Assembly: GCA_031841125.1 (NCBI GenBank)
Contig: CM063114.1
Location: 38,709,574 to 38,773,573, forward strand
DNA length: 64,000 bases
DNA from: Acanthococcus lagerstroemiae
Taxonomy: Eukaryota > Arthropoda > Insecta > Hemiptera > Eriococcidae
Direction of reading: 5' to 3'
Part shown: piece after piece, positions 10,626 to 22,826 of the stretch
Position numbering within the stretch: the stretch's first letter is position 1
Layout: each line of letters opens with the position of its first letter
Notes under the pieces: generated by a model
The model's database searches: none
Seen by the model: the letters and a program-made list of their open reading frames with translations, nothing else
What the model was told of the DNA's origin: nothing
Position numbers and translations under genes: made by a program

Positions 10626-11900
10626 AGATAGTTGAAGAAATTCAAAGTCTTATTTTTGTACAAAAGTTGGTGCTCTACTAGATTGTAGACCCACTATGAT
10701 AATGATACATTACATTTATCAAAAGAACGCAAAAATTGATGGTTTTGCTGCTTGGGCTCCAAAAATTTAGAGGAAGACATGATCGGGTGTACACTGTACA
10801 GGTATCACACAGCTGCTTAAGAATGCATTTTTGTCCTTGAGAAAATATTTCTGTAATGAGTATACTGCGTTTGTGACATTTTCCCCTCGCGTTTTAATTT
10901 CGAATTGGATTTGAGGGGTTGGTGTGATGAAGGGAATGGGGGACTGGGATGGTATCTGACTCCTAAAAATTTTTAGAGGGTACACGATTCATCAGACGGG
11001 AATGGAGATACCTTTTCAACATCTCACAAATAGTACAGTTTAAGAAGTGGGTGGTATGATTTTGGTTGCTGGTTGTCAAAATTGTACCACTTTTAGACCT
11101 ATACGCTAACTAAAACTGCGACTTCGCCATTCAAGTCAAAATTTTCATATTTACGCTAAACGACACGCAAGTGTCAAAGGATTGGTCTACAAGCAATTTC
11201 GAAAAAATAATTTGAACCCAATTCAGTATGAAAAAATAAAAAAGTGGTACGATTTAGGCTACCTTACCCTACATGCACTTTGGGTGAATACAATTTCTGC
11301 GATCCCGAATGAAAGCTTGGACGTTGATTAGTACCTTCGGGATTATGAGGATCATTCTCCAGAAACTGAGAATATTAAGGTGGCATTCTTTCTTTTGCCA
11401 GACTCCCCCCTCCCCATACTACGAATATTACGAGTGTGACACATGTTGTAAAGTGACACAACGAAATATTTCAGGAACTATTAGAGTTACCTGATGGAAA
11501 TTTGCACAAAACGTGCACAATTGTGTGCCTTATCTAGCTGTGCAAGTAAGAGCGGTGACTGTTTTGTTTTTTTCAGTATTAAGGAAAATATAGTTATTGG
11601 TCGTCCATTTTTTTCTTTCTCAAAGTCAAAAATTTTGGGTTAGAGGTTTCGTGTTTACTCAGAAACAGGTGAACTTTATGTTGAAACGCGAACTGATTAC
11701 CGAATCAGATCGTATCACACATTAGTATAAGAAAATTTTTCTATGAAGCATGCGCGGTTGAGTGCAGCGTAGTTAACGGCGTGAAATGATACCCACAAGA
11801 AAATGTACCAACTCAGCGTGTCACAACTGAGTGGTATCCCAATAGCCGGAGCACGAAAAACTGTGAATGCAAAAAGAGTGTGAAAAACTATAATCGCAAC
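10626..11900. other. No feature recognised
   Basis: Short ORFs only, none with a recognisable motif. No TIR or tandem structure that I can define. Confidence 0.3.
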
Positions 11901-11904
11901 GAGA

Positions 11905-12380
11905 GGTCCGGGAAAAAAATGAAAATAAAAGAAAGACACGCGGAGACGATGAAAAAATAAGCAAACAAAGCGGCAAAGTTTGCACTGGAAAAGAAGAAAC
12001 GTGGTCGCTCTATTGAGAAACAGATGAAGCGTAAGACTCCTGGTGTTCGACACATTGAGGAGTCATCAAATGAAGACGAACCTCTTCCTTCGTGCGATTC
12101 TGCTAATGATTCTGAAACATTGTCCGATCTGGAGGAGAAGAACGAAGTGCAGCCACATGTGAATTTTACAAAAGACAATTTTGTTGCCGAAACAAATGCT
12201 GTGAGCACTATGTTGGACAAATTTTGGAAACCGAGGGCGACAAACACGTTCAGAGAAGCTTTACAGAGTCTCAAAAGTATCAAGTCCACTCGGAGGTGCG
12301 ATGATGAGTGTTCAGCAAGGCTGCAAAATTCTTTCAGAAGTTCTAATGAAGTGCTATTCCATACAATAACCTTAAAATAG
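11905..12380 (+). pseudogene. Possible pogo/Tigger-type transposase C-terminal tail
   Basis: The plus-strand frame runs lysine-rich (AAKFALEKKKRGRSIEKQ), then MKRKTPGVRHIEESSNEDE and an acidic serine-rich stretch with LSDLEEKNEV, ending LFHTITLK before a stop at 12378. A basic tail followed by an acidic tail is typical of pogo-like transposase C-termini and of some nuclear proteins. No catalytic core lies upstream: a stop (TAA) interrupts the frame near 11958 and the preceding sequence is AT-rich. It could equally be a 3' exon of an unknown host gene; low certainty. Confidence 0.3.
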
Positions 12381-12930
12381 TCTTAAAATGCTCTGATCAT
12401 GTCTAGAAAAGTTCTAAAGAAATCTTGAGGAATCTAAAGTAAGCTTGGAAAAAACTTAATAAGTCCCAAAGACTCTTAAGTCCGTCTGGATAACTCAAAA
12501 TTTCTACACCATGTGGAGTCGTCTTAGAAAGAATGAATCAAGCCTGGAATAGTATTGAAACGGATCTAAAAGAGCCTTAGAGATGATAGTTCTCTACAGT
12601 CTTAAACAAGTTTGGAAAAGCTAAAAAGAGTATCAAATACTGTTAAACCCGTCTGGATAGTCCTAAAAAGTTTACAACCAGTCTAAAAAACTTTTAAACA
12701 GGTAACAGCCATGAAAAAATATCTCAGCGAATCGGATTAAAAGTTTTGACAATCTTGGATCTTAGAAGTCTCATAAAAGAATTGAGGCTTGGGACTGGAA
12801 GAGTTTTAAAGACTAAAAATCTAGAACATTGCACAGACCTTAAAAAAGCCTTCAGGAGTCCTAACGACTTCTGGGTATTTAATCAAGCCTGTAAGTTTAA
12901 ATATTCCCAAACATTCAGCTCCTCAGGCGA
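12375..12930. repeat. Degenerate AGTCTTAAA/TCTGGAAAAG phrase repeat
   Basis: Variants of AGTCTTAAAAxAGTCTxGAAAAGT recur about every 25-30 bp for some 550 bp with heavy drift. A similar vocabulary in opposite sense (AGACTCTTCTAGACTCGTTTAAA-like pieces) occurs at 56590-56715, 56985-57180 and 62860-62960. Confidence 0.55.
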
Positions 12931-13139
12931 CACCTAAATTCGAAGTACAACTTTGCTCATCATGTTTTGTAACAGACTTTAACATACTACTTTCTGGGGT
13001 GATCAGGCAATTTTCGTATGGCTAGGCCATACTTGTGCCTAGGCGTTGGTTATTTGCACTTCGCCTCTTTGCGAGGGAGCATGATTAGAGCCCCATTTCC
13101 ATAACAGAGGCAAGTATGATGGGAAAATTTGATAGTGTA

Positions 13140-13340
13140 AAAAGATTTGGATACATATGTAATATTTGCAGATTTAGAAAAAGTTCTTGGTAATGTTGAA
13201 TGGTCAAAAACGTTTCAAATATTCCAGAAGATAGGTATGAAAATATCAGGGGAGACGGTTAGAATGACAACGTTTGCAGATGGCATTGCAATAGTGCCCC
13301 CTAATCCGATCAATCTGAAATTCGGCAATTTTTTTTTTTA
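13140..13340 (+). pseudogene. LINE reverse-transcriptase fragment
   Basis: Encodes YVIFADLEKVLGNVEWSKTF and later TVRMTTFADGIAIV. The first matches the RT palm motif (family form DLEKAFDNV-W), with Asp kept but the following AFD changed to VLG. The second is the YADD box degraded to FADG. Roughly 60-70 residues between the boxes are missing. Related pieces lie at 23850-24405. Confidence 0.7.
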
Positions 13341-13489
13341 AATATTGAAAACTAACTTAGGAGACGAATCAGAGGCAATTCAGGAAAAAAAAAAGACCAC
13401 CGAGAGTAAATAACGACCACCTTAATGTGTAAAGGAAGTTGTGTGTTCCCCACAAGTATTCCTAGCATCCTTCCTGCTTGAGGTTAGGG

Positions 13490-13765
13490 GTGAGTGAAGA
13501 GGCAGTGCATCCGGCCATGGAGGACCTGAATTCCAGGCGAGCGCTCGGAGAATGCGGACCTCGGTCAGAAGGGAACCCCAAGGTGGCCCTGGTAGGACGC
13601 GCGCACCGTTGTGGCACGGAGAAATGGGGTTCGGGCCTGGCCCCAAGGCGTCCCTCCGATCACTGATGCGATACTCGAAAGGATGGTTTCCAGGATCGGG
13701 GGTGCGGTGTCATAGGGGCCATTTTGGCACGCGTGCATCGCCATACGTCCCACCACATCATCCTC
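13490..13765 (+). repeat. SINE-like repeat, family A
   Basis: Shares GGGGTGAGTGAAGAGGCAG-type head, GGACCTGAATTCCAGGCGAG, GGACGCGCGCACCG, the central CGTCCCTCCGATCACTGATG and CGATACTCGAAAGGATGG, and the tail CGTGCATCGCCATACGTCCC with 24785-25075. GC-rich in an AT-rich setting; no coding sense despite several overlapping ORFs. Confidence 0.8.
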
Positions 13766-13961
13766 CCAGACTAGGGTATGCTCATGTGCGCAAATGTGAG
13801 TGCTTGGGGGATAAGGTTCCAATCTGCATTTGCACGTACGGAACAATTGAGGGGGGGGAGGTGAAACACCCCCAATAATTTGGCAGTCGGCAAATTTTGA
13901 AACTGTTTATTTGAATTTTTCATTTTTTAAGAACGTATGCTTGTTTGTTTATTATTATCTG

Positions 13962-15232
13962 TCTAAAAGTAAAATCCGCCGCCACCGCCTCCGGGAGAAA
14001 AAAAAACCCACTGCGGGTTGCCTAGCCTGTCCCTTAATTGCTCATTTCTCCAGGGGTAGCCTACCCTTGAGAGGGGGTTTATGGTGGAGGAGGGAGCTTG
14101 GGAGGAGGAGTGGATTATGGGAGACGCTAGATTTTAGGGACAATTCTTATGAACAAAAATTTATGAGAGGATGAACAAAAATTTAAGAAGGCGCTAATTT
14201 TTATTCTGCCTAGAGGCGCGAGCATGTTAAATCCGGCGCTGAAGACGTCATACACTAATCTCTCGATATACTAAGGCGGTTCATGGTTGAGGAGGGAGCT
14301 TGGAGGAGGAAGGTCGCGGTGAAGGACGAGGAGTTGTGATGGGGAGGGCTCTGTATACACTAAACAGTAAAGGCCACCTCCTCCTTCCCCTCAATAGGGA
14401 CCCCGGGGGCTTCTCGGTGGAGGTGGGATCTCCTGGAGAGACTAAAAAAGTAAAATCCGCCGCCGTACCGCCACCGGGAGAGAAGAAAAAAAACTGTGAG
14501 GGTTGCCTACCCTACCCCTTAATTGCTTATTTCTCCAGGGGTAGCCTTTTTTTTTCTACCCTTGGGCGGGGGTTCATGGTGACAGAGTGAGCTTGGGGGA
14601 GGAAGGTCGTGGTAAAGGACGAGGAGGAGTTTTGGTGGGAGAGAGCTCTCTATACACTAAACAGTAAAAACCACCTCCTCCGTTCCTTCCTTAGGGTAGA
14701 TCTATATGCTAAAAAAGTAAAATCCGCCGCCGCCAGCGCGTTCGGGAGAAAAAACCCGCTGCTGGTTGCATACCCTGCTCCTTGATTGCTAATTTCTCCA
14801 GGGGTGGCCTACCCCGGGGAGGGGGTTCATGGTGGAGGAGGGAGCTTAGTGAGTTCCGCTGCCGCCATTGCCCCGGGCGGGGAAAAACAGTAAGGGTTGC
14901 CTACCCTGCTCCCTTAATTGCTCATTTCTCCAGGGGTAGCCTACCATTGAGAAGGAGTTCATGGTGGAGAAGGGAGCTTGGGGGAGGAAGGTCGTGGTGA
15001 AGGACGAGGAGGAGTTGTGGTGGGGGCTCTCTATACACTAAATAGTAAATGCCACTTCCTCCTTCTCCTCCGCGGGGATAAATTCCTGGTGGCCTCCACT
15101 GTACCTTAATCTCACGTTTCACCAGAGATACCCTACCCTTTTCCAGATTGCGAAATACTGCAGGCCGGCACGAGCGAAGCGAATGACGGCGGGGGTTGGG
15201 CTGCGAAGCGGCCAGGGGGCAAAGCCCCCTAG
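13962..15232 (+). mobile_element. Tandem GC-rich Helitron-like array
   Basis: At least four diverged units carry the order AGTAAAATCCGCCGCC, GGGAGAAAAAAACCC, GGGTTGCCTACCCTG, ATTTCTCCAGGGGTAGCC and GGTTCATGGTGGAGGAGG. The motif TCTCTATACACTA or close variants occurs at 14250, 14350, 14647 and 15028. The last unit ends with GAAATACTGCAGGCCGGCAC, a GGGGGC-AAA-GCCCCC hairpin (15215-15229) and CTAG (15229-15232) followed by T. Known: Helitrons start TCTCTAT.CTA-like and end CTRR after a hairpin. Inference: a non-autonomous Helitron amplified head to tail. Confidence 0.55.
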
Positions 15233-15539
15233 TTGTTATTATTATTATTAATTTTTCTTTTTCAATTAAAAATATTTTCATTGAAAAATTGGCAAATTAT
15301 CCTTCTTTACCCTCCGTTACCCCAAACTGAAAGTCAAGTTTCGTCTCTGCACTACATACTTATATGACCTTTTGGCACATCCTACTCAGAAAGTCCAGAC
15401 ATGCTTATGCATAAAGGAACAACTTTCCTGTACACTGTAATGCAATCTGAAGCGTAGCAGCCAAGATCAGTACAGAGTACACTGGCCTTATTGGGCTCGC
15501 TTATCTTACCGTATAATAGTAGAGTTAAAATGATAGGCC

Positions 15540-15775
15540 ATAATAGAATACATCCAGTGATATTATTACCGCTGGAGGGAATGGTTGAGGGAAAGTGAGG
15601 GAAAGAACTGGAAAGGAAGGCAAAGAATGAGCTATGAAAAGCAGATAATGAAGGATACAAAGTGTAAATCCTCTTCAGAAATGAAAAGATCATAGGAAAA
15701 AGAAAAGTGGAGGGACGTAAACTATTAGCCAAGGGACTATGGAATATGGGTTACTCTTGGAACATGTTGATATTT
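15540..15775 (+). pseudogene. LINE 3' coding fragment
   Basis: The plus strand encodes KELERKAKNELWKADNEGYK-like sequence followed by RNEK and RKLLAKGLWN. The same segment follows the RT fragment at 24405-24600, which identifies it as the linker region of the same LINE family. Frame-broken. Confidence 0.55.
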
Positions 15776-15779
15776 AAGT

Positions 15780-17930
15780 TCCCAGCAGTTATCTCACAAG
15801 CTATTAATGATACGGCCATTTTTTTTTTCGTTGATAGATATGACTCAGTTCTACTTTTTCAAGCTTTCAGAAGAAAATTTGACTCACTTTTTATGCGTCA
15901 AAATTGGACTAAATATGCTCAAATGTCCGTTGGCATGGCTGTCTCTCGAACAGTTCTCATTATTTTTTTCCCCCTAAATTTTCAAGCTGTATATTAGAAA
16001 AAACTGACAACGTAGTATTACTTTAGATGGATGAAGAAATCACAAGGTAACATTGAAATCGCATCTTCACAGGTGGAAGTCAATATGGCCAGCTTTGAGA
16101 ATTGTCCCTCGTTTTTTTGTCCATCGACATGGCTCTTTTTCAACCAATCACAAGACAGGCGTTTCAATATTTTTTCGTCGCAATTAACAGTCAAGTTGTA
16201 CATTTTTATCAGAGCAATACGGTCCGCGTATCAAATCACGTTTTTTTTTTGTTTTTTTTTTTTTTTTTTTTTGAGACGAGACTCGTGCATTCGCGTAGTA
16301 TTGTCTTAAAATTAAGAATTAAAAAAAGTATCCTTCGGCGTGGTCATCTTTAGGCAACGACAGACGTTCATCACCCAAAAATAATGACCTCTAATTAATA
16401 TGTTAGTATGCCTTTATCAACTCTCCATATAATTTTTTGTTTTGGAATCTACTAATCGACGGCAGAACACTTTTTGTTCGCTATTGTCTTTCGGCATGGC
16501 ATTCATCATTTTGATTGCCATGCCAAAATACAGAATCCCCTCACTGTCGGCCCAATTTTAACCGATATGTTATACAGAACGCCTTACGACTCTCATCAAA
16601 AAAAGTTCAAATATCCCCAACTTTCCTCCATGAAAAAACATACCTGACATCTCAACATCTTTGAAGAATGACTCATACGTCATCAATAAACCTAGAAATT
16701 TGTAAGTCGCAAATTTTATGTTTCTGATGTGCCCGATATCGGAGAAATTTCAAATTTTTCTTCGGAATTGTATTCTGTGTGCGACAGAGAAGAGGGGAGT
16801 GAGATTTCGATTTTCTCACAGATTCGGATTGCGGATAACACCAACTTTCCGACAATATGCGTAAAAGCACGCCTTCAAAATTTGAAATTCAAACAGTAGA
16901 TTCGAGCTCCCTTTGAAGGTCGTTGGACATTTTTCTCACGCGTGAAGAAACTATGTGAACATTGCCACTTAATGCTCGCATGTGCCACATGTCGATTCAA
17001 CAGACTAAGAGGAAGCATCGTTTTTTACACCCTGATTCAAATTTTCATAATAAAGAAACGGGAAAAAACTGGTTATTTATCTAGATACCAATGTGTTCCG
17101 AATCAGATGCGAAGAATTCTAATTTTATGTGAGCATAAGTTATACGATAATCAACTCTCTCGGAAATACTAAATTGGTATTTAATGCAAGTAATGCCCTA
17201 AATCGAATGCGTAGGATTTTATGGATGTATCTTCTGGTTCGGAACGTAATCGGATTATCTCGATGATTAAATTCGTTTTAGAATACTGCATTTCTTCCTC
17301 TTCTTTTTTTTTTATCCCTGCAAATTTTCTCCAATTATTGAAATCTGCGTCGAAGGTGGTATTTGCCAAAAAGTAAATTTCAAGAAAAATGCGCAAACAC
17401 GGTATCGACGTTTCGTTTTTGGTATATTTTACCTGAGAGCGCGCATTTATTCGCAGTTAGGAATTCCTTTCCAGTATTTTAATGAGTGTGGGATCCCGTC
17501 TGACAGTGATGTAGCTACTGGTGAATATCATCGCCGATAGAGAATTTAATTTCCACGAAGAAACGATCGTTATTCTAGCGTTATATAGTCTTATAGCTAA
17601 CTTATATCCTTTTAGGTAGTGCATAGGTCAACCTGTTCGTATAAGGTGTCTGCAGCGTCTGCATTTTCAGGCAATAACATTGTTAATTGGGGCCGAAAAA
17701 CGTTAGCAACTGTTCCAGTGCCAAATTCCTGGTAATCGCGATTGGAATTATTTAACGAGTTCTGTCATATTTATAACCGTATTACAGAATCGAAGGTAGT
17801 TTCCTCTATCGTTCCCGGGAGGGAGCTTGAAAGCTACTTTTGATTTTTAGACTGGCTAATTACAGACATGTAATTTGAGATCTGTCAGGTCCATCAGAGG
17901 GCACACTACCGAATCCCCGAGGACATGGGC
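15780..17930. other. No gene recognised; AT-rich with a poly-T run
   Basis: Contains a T-tract of about thirty bases at 16240-16272 and only short ORFs without motifs. No TIR pair found by eye. Confidence 0.3.
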
Positions 17931-18077
17931 GAAGTGGAACTAGAAACGTTATCGGGAAAATCAAATTAGGGAATACCAGTAACAATCGCCAGCTCCCCGA
18001 CCTCCACCACGACTCCCTACGTCTTCACAGAAAGAAGTTGAAGAAAATGTAACAAAGAAACCATTTTCATTCTTTTC

Positions 18078-19678
18078 TCTCTATACACTACAAAAGTAAA
18101 ATCCACCGCCACCTCAGGGAGAAAAAAACGCACTGCGGGTTGCCTACCTTAAAATCAGAAAAATTGCAGGGGCAGATTAGCTACTTTCAAGGACATAATC
18201 TGTTCTAGCATAAAAGATCTTCAAGTTTTAAGACATAACCGACATAATAAGACATAAAAAGACGTATTATAATGACAAGTCTAACTTAAGACACGTATAA
18301 AGGCAGATATAGTGTTCATGAATAGGGCAGACCAGCTACCTTGGACTCTGAGATCTCAGGTCCTCATGAGGTCATCATCATCATCTCATTAGATCTGTTC
18401 ACTGAGAATTTTCCCAAAATCATAGGCGGCGGTTGCGTGGCTGCGCGGTGCCTCTGGGAGAAAAAAACCCACTGCGGGTTGCCTACCCTGCCCCTTAATT
18501 TCTCATTTCTCCAGGGGTAGCCTACCAGGGGGTTCATGGTGGAGGAAGGCCGCCACTGCCACCACCGCTTCCGGGAGAAAAAACCCACTGCGGGTTGCCT
18601 ACCCTGCCACTTAATTGCTCATTTATCCAAAGGAAGCCTACCCTTGGGAGGGGATTTGCCCCACTAATTGCTCACTTCCCCAAGGGTGGCCTACCCCTAG
18701 GAGGTGGTTCATGGTGGAGGGAGCTCCAGAATGGGGAGGAGATCCATGGGGACGTAGCCTCAGGAGGGGATTAAAGGCCCTGGGTAGTGGTGAATTCGAG
18801 GTCCTGGTGTAGGAGGAAGTCCTGGGTGAACGAGGCACTGGGGAGAGAAATGAAAACCGTGGTGCGGGAGGGGCTGGTGGCGGTGGTCTGAAGGGGAAGG
18901 GTGGTCATGGTGGTGGGAGCTTCTGAGCGGAGGACCAGGGGTTCTTCGAGGGAGTTGGGACAAGGAGGGCACAGAGAAGGAGCAGTGGAAGAGGAAGGCT
19001 GTAGCGAGGGATTAAGGCCACAATTGGGGAGGGCGTAGTGATGGGTGAAGAGGTCTTGGTGGAGACGTGGTATGTGAACAGAAATGAAAGCCATGGTGGT
19101 ATGGGGTGGTCGGGGGACGTGATCCTAATGGGGGAGGGCACTCGGGGTGGAAGAGGGTGATCGGGGAAGACTAGGTGGAGGACTGGGTGATGATTGGAGG
19201 GATTAACGAAGGGTGCCATGTGGGGGAGAAGCTGTGGACGGAGAAAGTCATGGAGCGAGGAAGAGGGTAATGCGAAGAGATTAAGGCCCAGGCGGTGGAA
19301 GTCGGCTGTGGTGGTCGATAATTGTAGAGGTGAGGAGAAGTTCAAGTGAGAGGGAAGGGTTTGCAGGGGGGATACTGCGGAGGTAAAAGACCATGGGGTG
19401 GGCATGAAACCTCTGGTAGATTATGGCCGTTGTGGGGGAGGAGTTCGTGGCTGAGGAAGACCGCGACTGTTAAAGTGTGACTGTGGTGAACGAGTGGGTC
19501 GTGGTGGAGGAGGAGGCTCGTGATGAAGAAAGGATGGAAGGGGGTTCATGGTAGAAGATTGAGGACCGCTGATTGAGGTGGAGCAAAAAAAGCCCAAAGC
19601 AAACCTCAACTCAGAAACAAAAGTTTTAGACCAAACACTGAGGACTGTGATGGTCGGACGAGGCGCGAAGCGAGTGAC
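18078..19678. mobile_element. Helitron-like element with long G-rich strand
   Basis: Starts TCTCTATACACTACAAAAGT (18078) and carries GGGAGAAAAAAACCCACTGC / GGGTTGCCTACCCTGCC units at 18108, 18460 and 18575, interrupted by AT-rich DNA at 18160-18420. From 18690 to 19620 the plus strand is strongly G-rich and C-poor, giving open minus-strand frames of low-complexity Pro/Ser/Leu (18905-19405, 166 codons). The end has GGACGAGGCGCGAAGCGAGT, comparable to the GCGAAGC end of the 13962-15232 array, then a T-run. The ORFs look like composition artefacts. Confidence 0.45.
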
Positions 19679-22012
19679 TTTTTTTTTTAAAGAAAATTTT
19701 AATATTTTCTACATACTATAATTATAAATTATTTTGTGAAAAGTAATGAAGGCTCGTGAACCTCGCCCTCCCACTGGAAATAAAAGTCAACCAACTAGCG
19801 GCACAGATTTACACTCCGACAATGGAAGCAGATGAAATAGTGAAGGAAAAATTTTACGCTGAACTGGGAGATTGGAAGAGAAAAGAGAATACGTGTACTA
19901 CAGGATAATTATGGGAAACTGGAATGCAAAGGTGTTACATGGCCGATTTTTATATTAACTACAGTGTGTCTCTATTGCAATGCTCCTTCCACCAGGTAAG
20001 TAGGCAACCTACCACGACAATATGTAGATATGTTTGCATACTCTTACTTTCGAAGGGCTGAGTTATGGTCAAATTTTGAAAAGTTTTCTATCTTTAATTT
20101 TTTTTTCTTTTTCTCACGACTGGAGATAGACAGAAAATGGTACCAGGAGGTAATAATAGAGGGCAGTCGTGGTGACCACAGAAAAAAATTGGTTCATAAA
20201 ATCAATTTTAGTAAAGAAAATATATCAGAAAATTTTCCCATTTTTCCAATTTCCCGTGAAACTTGTCCTCTTAAGCTCCCGGTTTTTTCATTTGCAATAA
20301 ATTGTACATTAAATTTCCCATAAAAAAGGTCATTAACAATTTTCTTGTATCTGAGTCGGAACTGCTCAAAATGGAGTTCAAGGTATCCCGTTAGTAATTA
20401 CTACTTTTGAACACATATGCACAGACCTTATGAAGATAATAATCATCTTCTTTAGCTACTTTACCACTTCACAGAGTTATATCGTTTGTGGGGCTTATTC
20501 ACCTCCCTCCTTTCATCTATTTACCTTTTATTTGAAATTGAGGACCATGTAATGAGGGGGGGGGTCCTAGTATTTTGTCAAGTTTAATATAGATATCCAA
20601 TAATTGGTTCCCAAGGTCGCTAAATTTGGTTTTGGTTACATTTGGCCATATTCCCGAACTGTGGCGCATACCGATGGGAAGGAGGTGCAAGATGACACTT
20701 GTGGTAACCACATAGGAAAAAACTGAAGATCATGAAAAGTGGTTGAACATGATTTTCATAAAATAAATTTCCCTCAGTACAAAAATTATTGGTACATGTT
20801 TTTTTATTGCACATAAATTTTGCTTTCTCAAGACGCTAAATTTTAATTAATAATAAATTCTTTCTGCACCTTCTTCCCCACCCCAATATCTTACTTGAAG
20901 AGTTGACTTTCAAATTGCGCTTAGTCCAAAACGCAGAAGTTTGGGGGGGAAGGTCCTAATACTTACTACCATAGTTGTATCAGTGCTTTGAACACATATA
21001 ATTCGCCTCATAATACAGACAGAAATTCGCGGTGAACGCTCGAATGTGTATTTTCTTCTTCTCCACCAGACAGCGCTAAAATCTCAATTTCGGTGTCCTT
21101 TGATTTACGGATCAAAAAATTTTCAATCAAAGGAATTTATTCCTATTAGTGCATTTAAAAATTTTACAAAGTAATTGATTTTGGTGGATATTTCAAACAT
21201 TTTCAGAATATGTTACAAAAATTGTTCAAACCAGTCTCCGTTACCAAAGTGTGGCCCGTCGAATTACTGAAATATTAAACACTTCCAGTGCATCTGTATT
21301 TTCTCTTATCTGTTTTATTCCTTCCTGTATCCGCGTCAGTAATTCTTTTCTCATTATTCAGAACCATAAGACCATAACTCAGCTGGTTCTTCTATCCATG
21401 TCAGCAGCAATTTGTTAAGCCTAGATTCTTTAACCTACATAAATAACATTCCCCATCACTAAATTAATACCCCCTCCCTCCAAGAGTGTTACAATAAATA
21501 AAAAAGGTACCAAGATTTCACAATACAATTTTGTACTAAGTGAAATTTATTTTATGAAAATCATGTGTAACTACTTTCCATGATCTTCAATTTTTTTCAG
21601 TGTGGTTACCACAACTGTCATCTTGCACCTCCTTCCCATCGGTATGCACCACAGTTCGGGGAATACGCCCAAAATATTACTAAAACCGAATTTAGCGACC
21701 TTTGGAACTAATTATTGGATACTATATTAAACTTTACAAAATAATAAAAAAAAAAACTCCCCTGCATTGCATGGACCTCAATTTCAAATATGGGGTAAAT
21801 AGATGAAAGGAGGGAGATGAATAAGCTCCATAACCGATATAACTCTGTGAAGTGGTAATGTAGCTGAAGAAGATGATTATCTTCATAAGGTCTGTGCATC
21901 TGTGTTGAAAAATTATAATTTTTAACGAGGATATCTTGAACTCCATTTTGAGCAGTTCTGATTCAGATACAAGAAAATTATTAATGGCCTTTTCTATGGG
22001 AAATTTAATGTA

Positions 22013-22826
22013 GGGGAGACTGGGGTAAGTTGTCCACGGGGTACGTTGTCTCAGCCTCCATGTCATCCGTGTAAAAGGTGCTTTTTGAATCTGATGACGT
22101 CACGCTACTCCTTGGTGTACCAACACTTCATCCATACCTGACACACTTCGCGATTATGGAACCGACCTGATTTTGACGCTATTCAGTAAAAGGGAAACAA
22201 CCAACATTTGTAAACAAAATGAGTTGTTAATATCGTTATAAAGAACGTAAAGATGAGAATTTTTCAAAACTGGGCCCCCGATTTTAAAATGTGTACTGAC
22301 GTTGAAAAAAACTCATCAGTAAACGCTATGTCATATAGTTTCTACATGGCTCGTGAACTTCGAATCACATGTTCTCAAAAAGCGGATTTTGCTAGTTGAT
22401 TCCCTTTTGCTAGCGTCCATTTATAGTGGTTCGATATTTTGATAGCAAAAAATTTGGCAAAAAGTCACGTTCTATGAACAAGAAGTTTACTCTCATGAGT
22501 GTAATACTTTGTACTGGCTAAAATCAAGTACTGTGTGGTAAGTAGAATTTCTTGAGCTATCCTTTGGGTGTATTAGAACCTAAAATTACATTTATCCTCC
22601 CACCAAAGATTGTACTTCCTAAACCTCCCTCAATCCGGGGCAAGTTATCCCATTACAAAAATTATCAATTAATGCGAATTTTGTTACATATTTTTAGAAA
22701 ATGGTACCAAAATACGTTCGTAAGACATTTCAGCACACAATTTGAGTCTAATTTGAAGTTCGGTCCAATCGATTTTTCAGATTTTTGAAATTTCTAAAAA
22801 TTGTGACAGCTAACCCCAATCTCCCG
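22013..22826. mobile_element. TA-flanked TIR element (814 bp) inserted in fold-back arm
   Basis: Ends are GGGGAGACTGGGGTAAGTTGTC and its diverged reverse complement (GACAGCTAACCCCAATCTCCCG). TA lies at both borders (22011-22012, 22827-22828). The opposite arm at 20290-20310 shows the uninterrupted target with a single TA (20305-20306), which fixes the boundaries. It resembles 818-1535 in ends. No transposase ORF. Confidence 0.9.
22174..22418. mobile_element. 4-bp-TSD MITE (GACGCT family), nested
   Basis: Ends TGACGCTATTCAG... and ...CTAGCGTCC with ATTT on both sides (22170-22173, 22419-22422). The interior holds the shared core (AAAATGAGTT...ATCGTT...GTAAAGATGAGAATTTTTCA) found in 42658-42905 and 54033-54288. 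It sits inside the TA element 22013-22826. Confidence 0.8.

Noticed and set aside
18905..19405. 166-codon minus-strand Pro/Ser/Leu-rich ORF and its overlapping neighbours
   Set aside because: Open frames arise from the strand G/C asymmetry; low complexity and several frames open together.
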